Assembly (NCBI GenBank): GCA_035527715.1
Contig: DATKZY010000135.1
Location: 1-5,056, forward strand
From: DSUN01 sp035527715
Lineage (GTDB): Bacteria > Planctomycetota > PUPC01 > DSUN01
Reading direction: 5' to 3'
Length of the DNA stretch: 5,056 bases
Under the pieces are notes generated by a model that saw only the letters and a program-made list of their open reading frames with translations, did no database searches and was not told the origin of the DNA. Of the stretch, positions 4,113-5,056 are shown piece by piece. Within the stretch, counting starts at the first letter, position 1. Each line of letters starts with the position of its first letter. The translations under genes were made by a program, and so were the position numbers.

Positions 4113-5004
4113 CGTAGTGCTCCTCATTCCCCTCGGCCAGGCCGAAGTGCTTTGCGAGCTTGGCGAGAGACTCCTTGGCGGCGGCGCGGGGGTCCTTCTC
4201 GCGTGCCCGCTTGGCCATCAGGTCGATCTGTGTGGCTCCCCATGCCTCCACGAGGGCCTCGCCCGCTTCGTCCACCTCCAGAATGCCCGCGTGTGCGACG
4301 GCGAGGACAATCGGGAAGAGCTCGAGGAACTGGCTGCGCAGGTGGCCCAGCACGTCCTCGATCTGCTGTTTCGTCTTTCGCCAAGCGTCGTCCGAGCTGG
4401 CGCGGCGCAGGGCGTTCAGCACACTCTCGGCGTCCCAGTGCGACCATGTCTCCTGGCCGCGCTCGCGGAGGAAGGTCTCGCAGGCGGCGCGGTATTCTTT
4501 CGCATCCTTGTAGATATGATCATTCTCGACGAGTTCGCGCGTCCGCCTGGACAGGTCGGAGGCGACGGCCTTCTGCGCCGAGCGGCAGATGCTCGCCACC
4601 AAGCCGTCGTCGAGCGTGGGGGCCTGCCGGCGCCTCGCGGCCCTCACGATGCTCAGGCCATTCCCGTGCGGGGCCAGCCAGCCGTCGCCCTCTGGAAGCT
4701 CTTCCTTGACGATCACGTCGCGCGGCGCGACGAACCAGAACTCGTGGAAGCAGTCGCGCGCCCACGCATTCTTGCCTGGCTCCTGAAGCTCGCGGAGGAA
4801 GTCGCCGCGCGCCACCTTCACCTCGAAGGCCATCCGATGCAGGCCGTCCGATGGCCAGAGCGAGATCGCCGCCGCGTCGATCCAGCTATTCGCTCCCGCC
4901 CCTGTGCCGGCCGCCACCTGCTCGAAGAAGGCGTAGCGCTCCGCCTGGGCGTAGCGCTGCCGCAGTAGAGCGATGAGCTCGTCAGCCGTGTAGCTCTTGG
5001 CCAT
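4084..5004 (-). CDS. PD-(D/E)XK nuclease-like phage protein
   Basis: The product is 306 residues from the ATG at 5004. The N-terminal 120 residues fit a restriction-endonuclease-like fold: E28 on the first helix, D43 in SWIDAAAISLWP, then E61-V-K63 in MAFEVKVARGDFLREL, followed by FHEFWFVAPRDVIVKEELP, a strand pair typical of this phage family. The D...ExK arrangement is the metal-binding active site of PD-(D/E)XK nucleases. Residues about 130-306 are mostly helical and not recognised. The start is chosen because GAGGGG lies seven bases before this ATG; in-frame ATGs at 5019 and 5025 would lengthen it by five or seven residues. It lies upstream of the HTH and integrase genes with overlapping ends, so the three probably form one transcript. 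It could act in phage DNA repair or recombination, or degrade foreign DNA; the sequence does not decide. Confidence 0.65.
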   Translation of the reverse strand: MAKSYTADELIALLRQRYAQAERYAFFEQVAAGTGAGANSWIDAAAISLWPSDGLHRMAFEVKVARGDFLRELQEPGKNAWARDCFHEFWFVAPRDVIVKEELPEGDGWLAPHGNGLSIVRAARRRQAPTLDDGLVASICRSAQKAVASDLSRRTRELVENDHIYKDAKEYRAACETFLRERGQETWSHWDAESVLNALRRASSDDAWRKTKQQIEDVLGHLRSQFLELFPIVLAVAHAGILEVDEAGEALVEAWGATQIDLMAKRAREKDPRAAAKESLAKLAKHFGLAEGNEEHYDAGCDNRAN

Positions 5005-5005
5005 C

Positions 5006-5056
5006 TCAGGTCCCCTCATAACCATCGGGCGAACAGCGGTCGCGGAGGTCGGGCGG
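5006..5056 (-). other. Possible C-terminal tail of an upstream gene at the window edge
   Basis: One minus frame is open from the right edge to a TGA at 5006-5008, encoding 16 residues that end in CSPDGYEGT. Its stop is one base before the 5004 start (TGAgATG), like the TGAaATG junction before TerL. Another frame stops at 5016-5018, so the frame is not certain. No product can be named. Confidence 0.25.

Noticed and set aside
3835..4968. Plus-strand open frame of 377 residues
   Set aside because: It is antisense to the nuclease-like and HTH genes, shows no motif, and has no convincing ribosome binding site. The minus frames carry clear motifs.

Overview
The window is GC-rich DNA (roughly two thirds G+C by eye) that reads as a piece of a temperate, tailed-phage genome or a closely related integrative element. 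Every convincing gene lies on the minus strand, so the window is best read from right to left. The host cannot be fixed from the sequence. The TerL fragment resembles terminases I associate from memory with Planctomycetota and uncultured phages; this is a recollection, not a search result.

Right part (about 5056 to 2505): the integration module. It starts with a PD-(D/E)XK nuclease-like protein (4084-5004), possibly preceded by the tail of another gene at the window edge. Next comes a small AlpA/excisionase-type helix-turn-helix protein (3774-4112), whose start lies inside the end of the nuclease gene. A full-length tyrosine integrase (2505-3734) follows, with all catalytic residues recognisable. 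A perfect hairpin sits between the HTH gene and the integrase ribosome binding site.

Middle (about 2147 to 2504): a 358-base gene-free stretch that looks like a complete phage attachment site (attP). Its core is the 3' end of a tRNA gene (T arm plus acceptor strand, 2303-2327). It is flanked on both sides by arrays of short repeats at helical or near-helical spacing: TTGGCA every 12 bases on both arms, and GTGCC/GTGCCA every 10 bases on the integrase side. There is also an AT-rich block with a 15-base tandem repeat, and several hairpins.

Left part (2146 to 1): a tightly packed packaging operon. In transcription order it holds a phospholipase-D-fold (HKD) nuclease-like protein, a 55-residue ParB-like N-terminal fragment joined by ATGA overlaps to both neighbours, a probable small terminase, a 63-residue unknown protein, and the N-terminal 211 residues of a large terminase with its Walker A motif. 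The large terminase runs off the left edge.

Taken together, integrase and candidate excisionase would act at the attP beside them, and the terminase genes would package the genome. Phage genes on both sides of the tRNA fragment mean attP is not split. That suggests the sequence represents a circular, circularly permuted or otherwise unintegrated form, or a junction between tandem elements. I see no clear evidence of a wholly new defence or regulatory system. The most unusual items are the regularly phased attP arrays and the translationally coupled ParB remnant.
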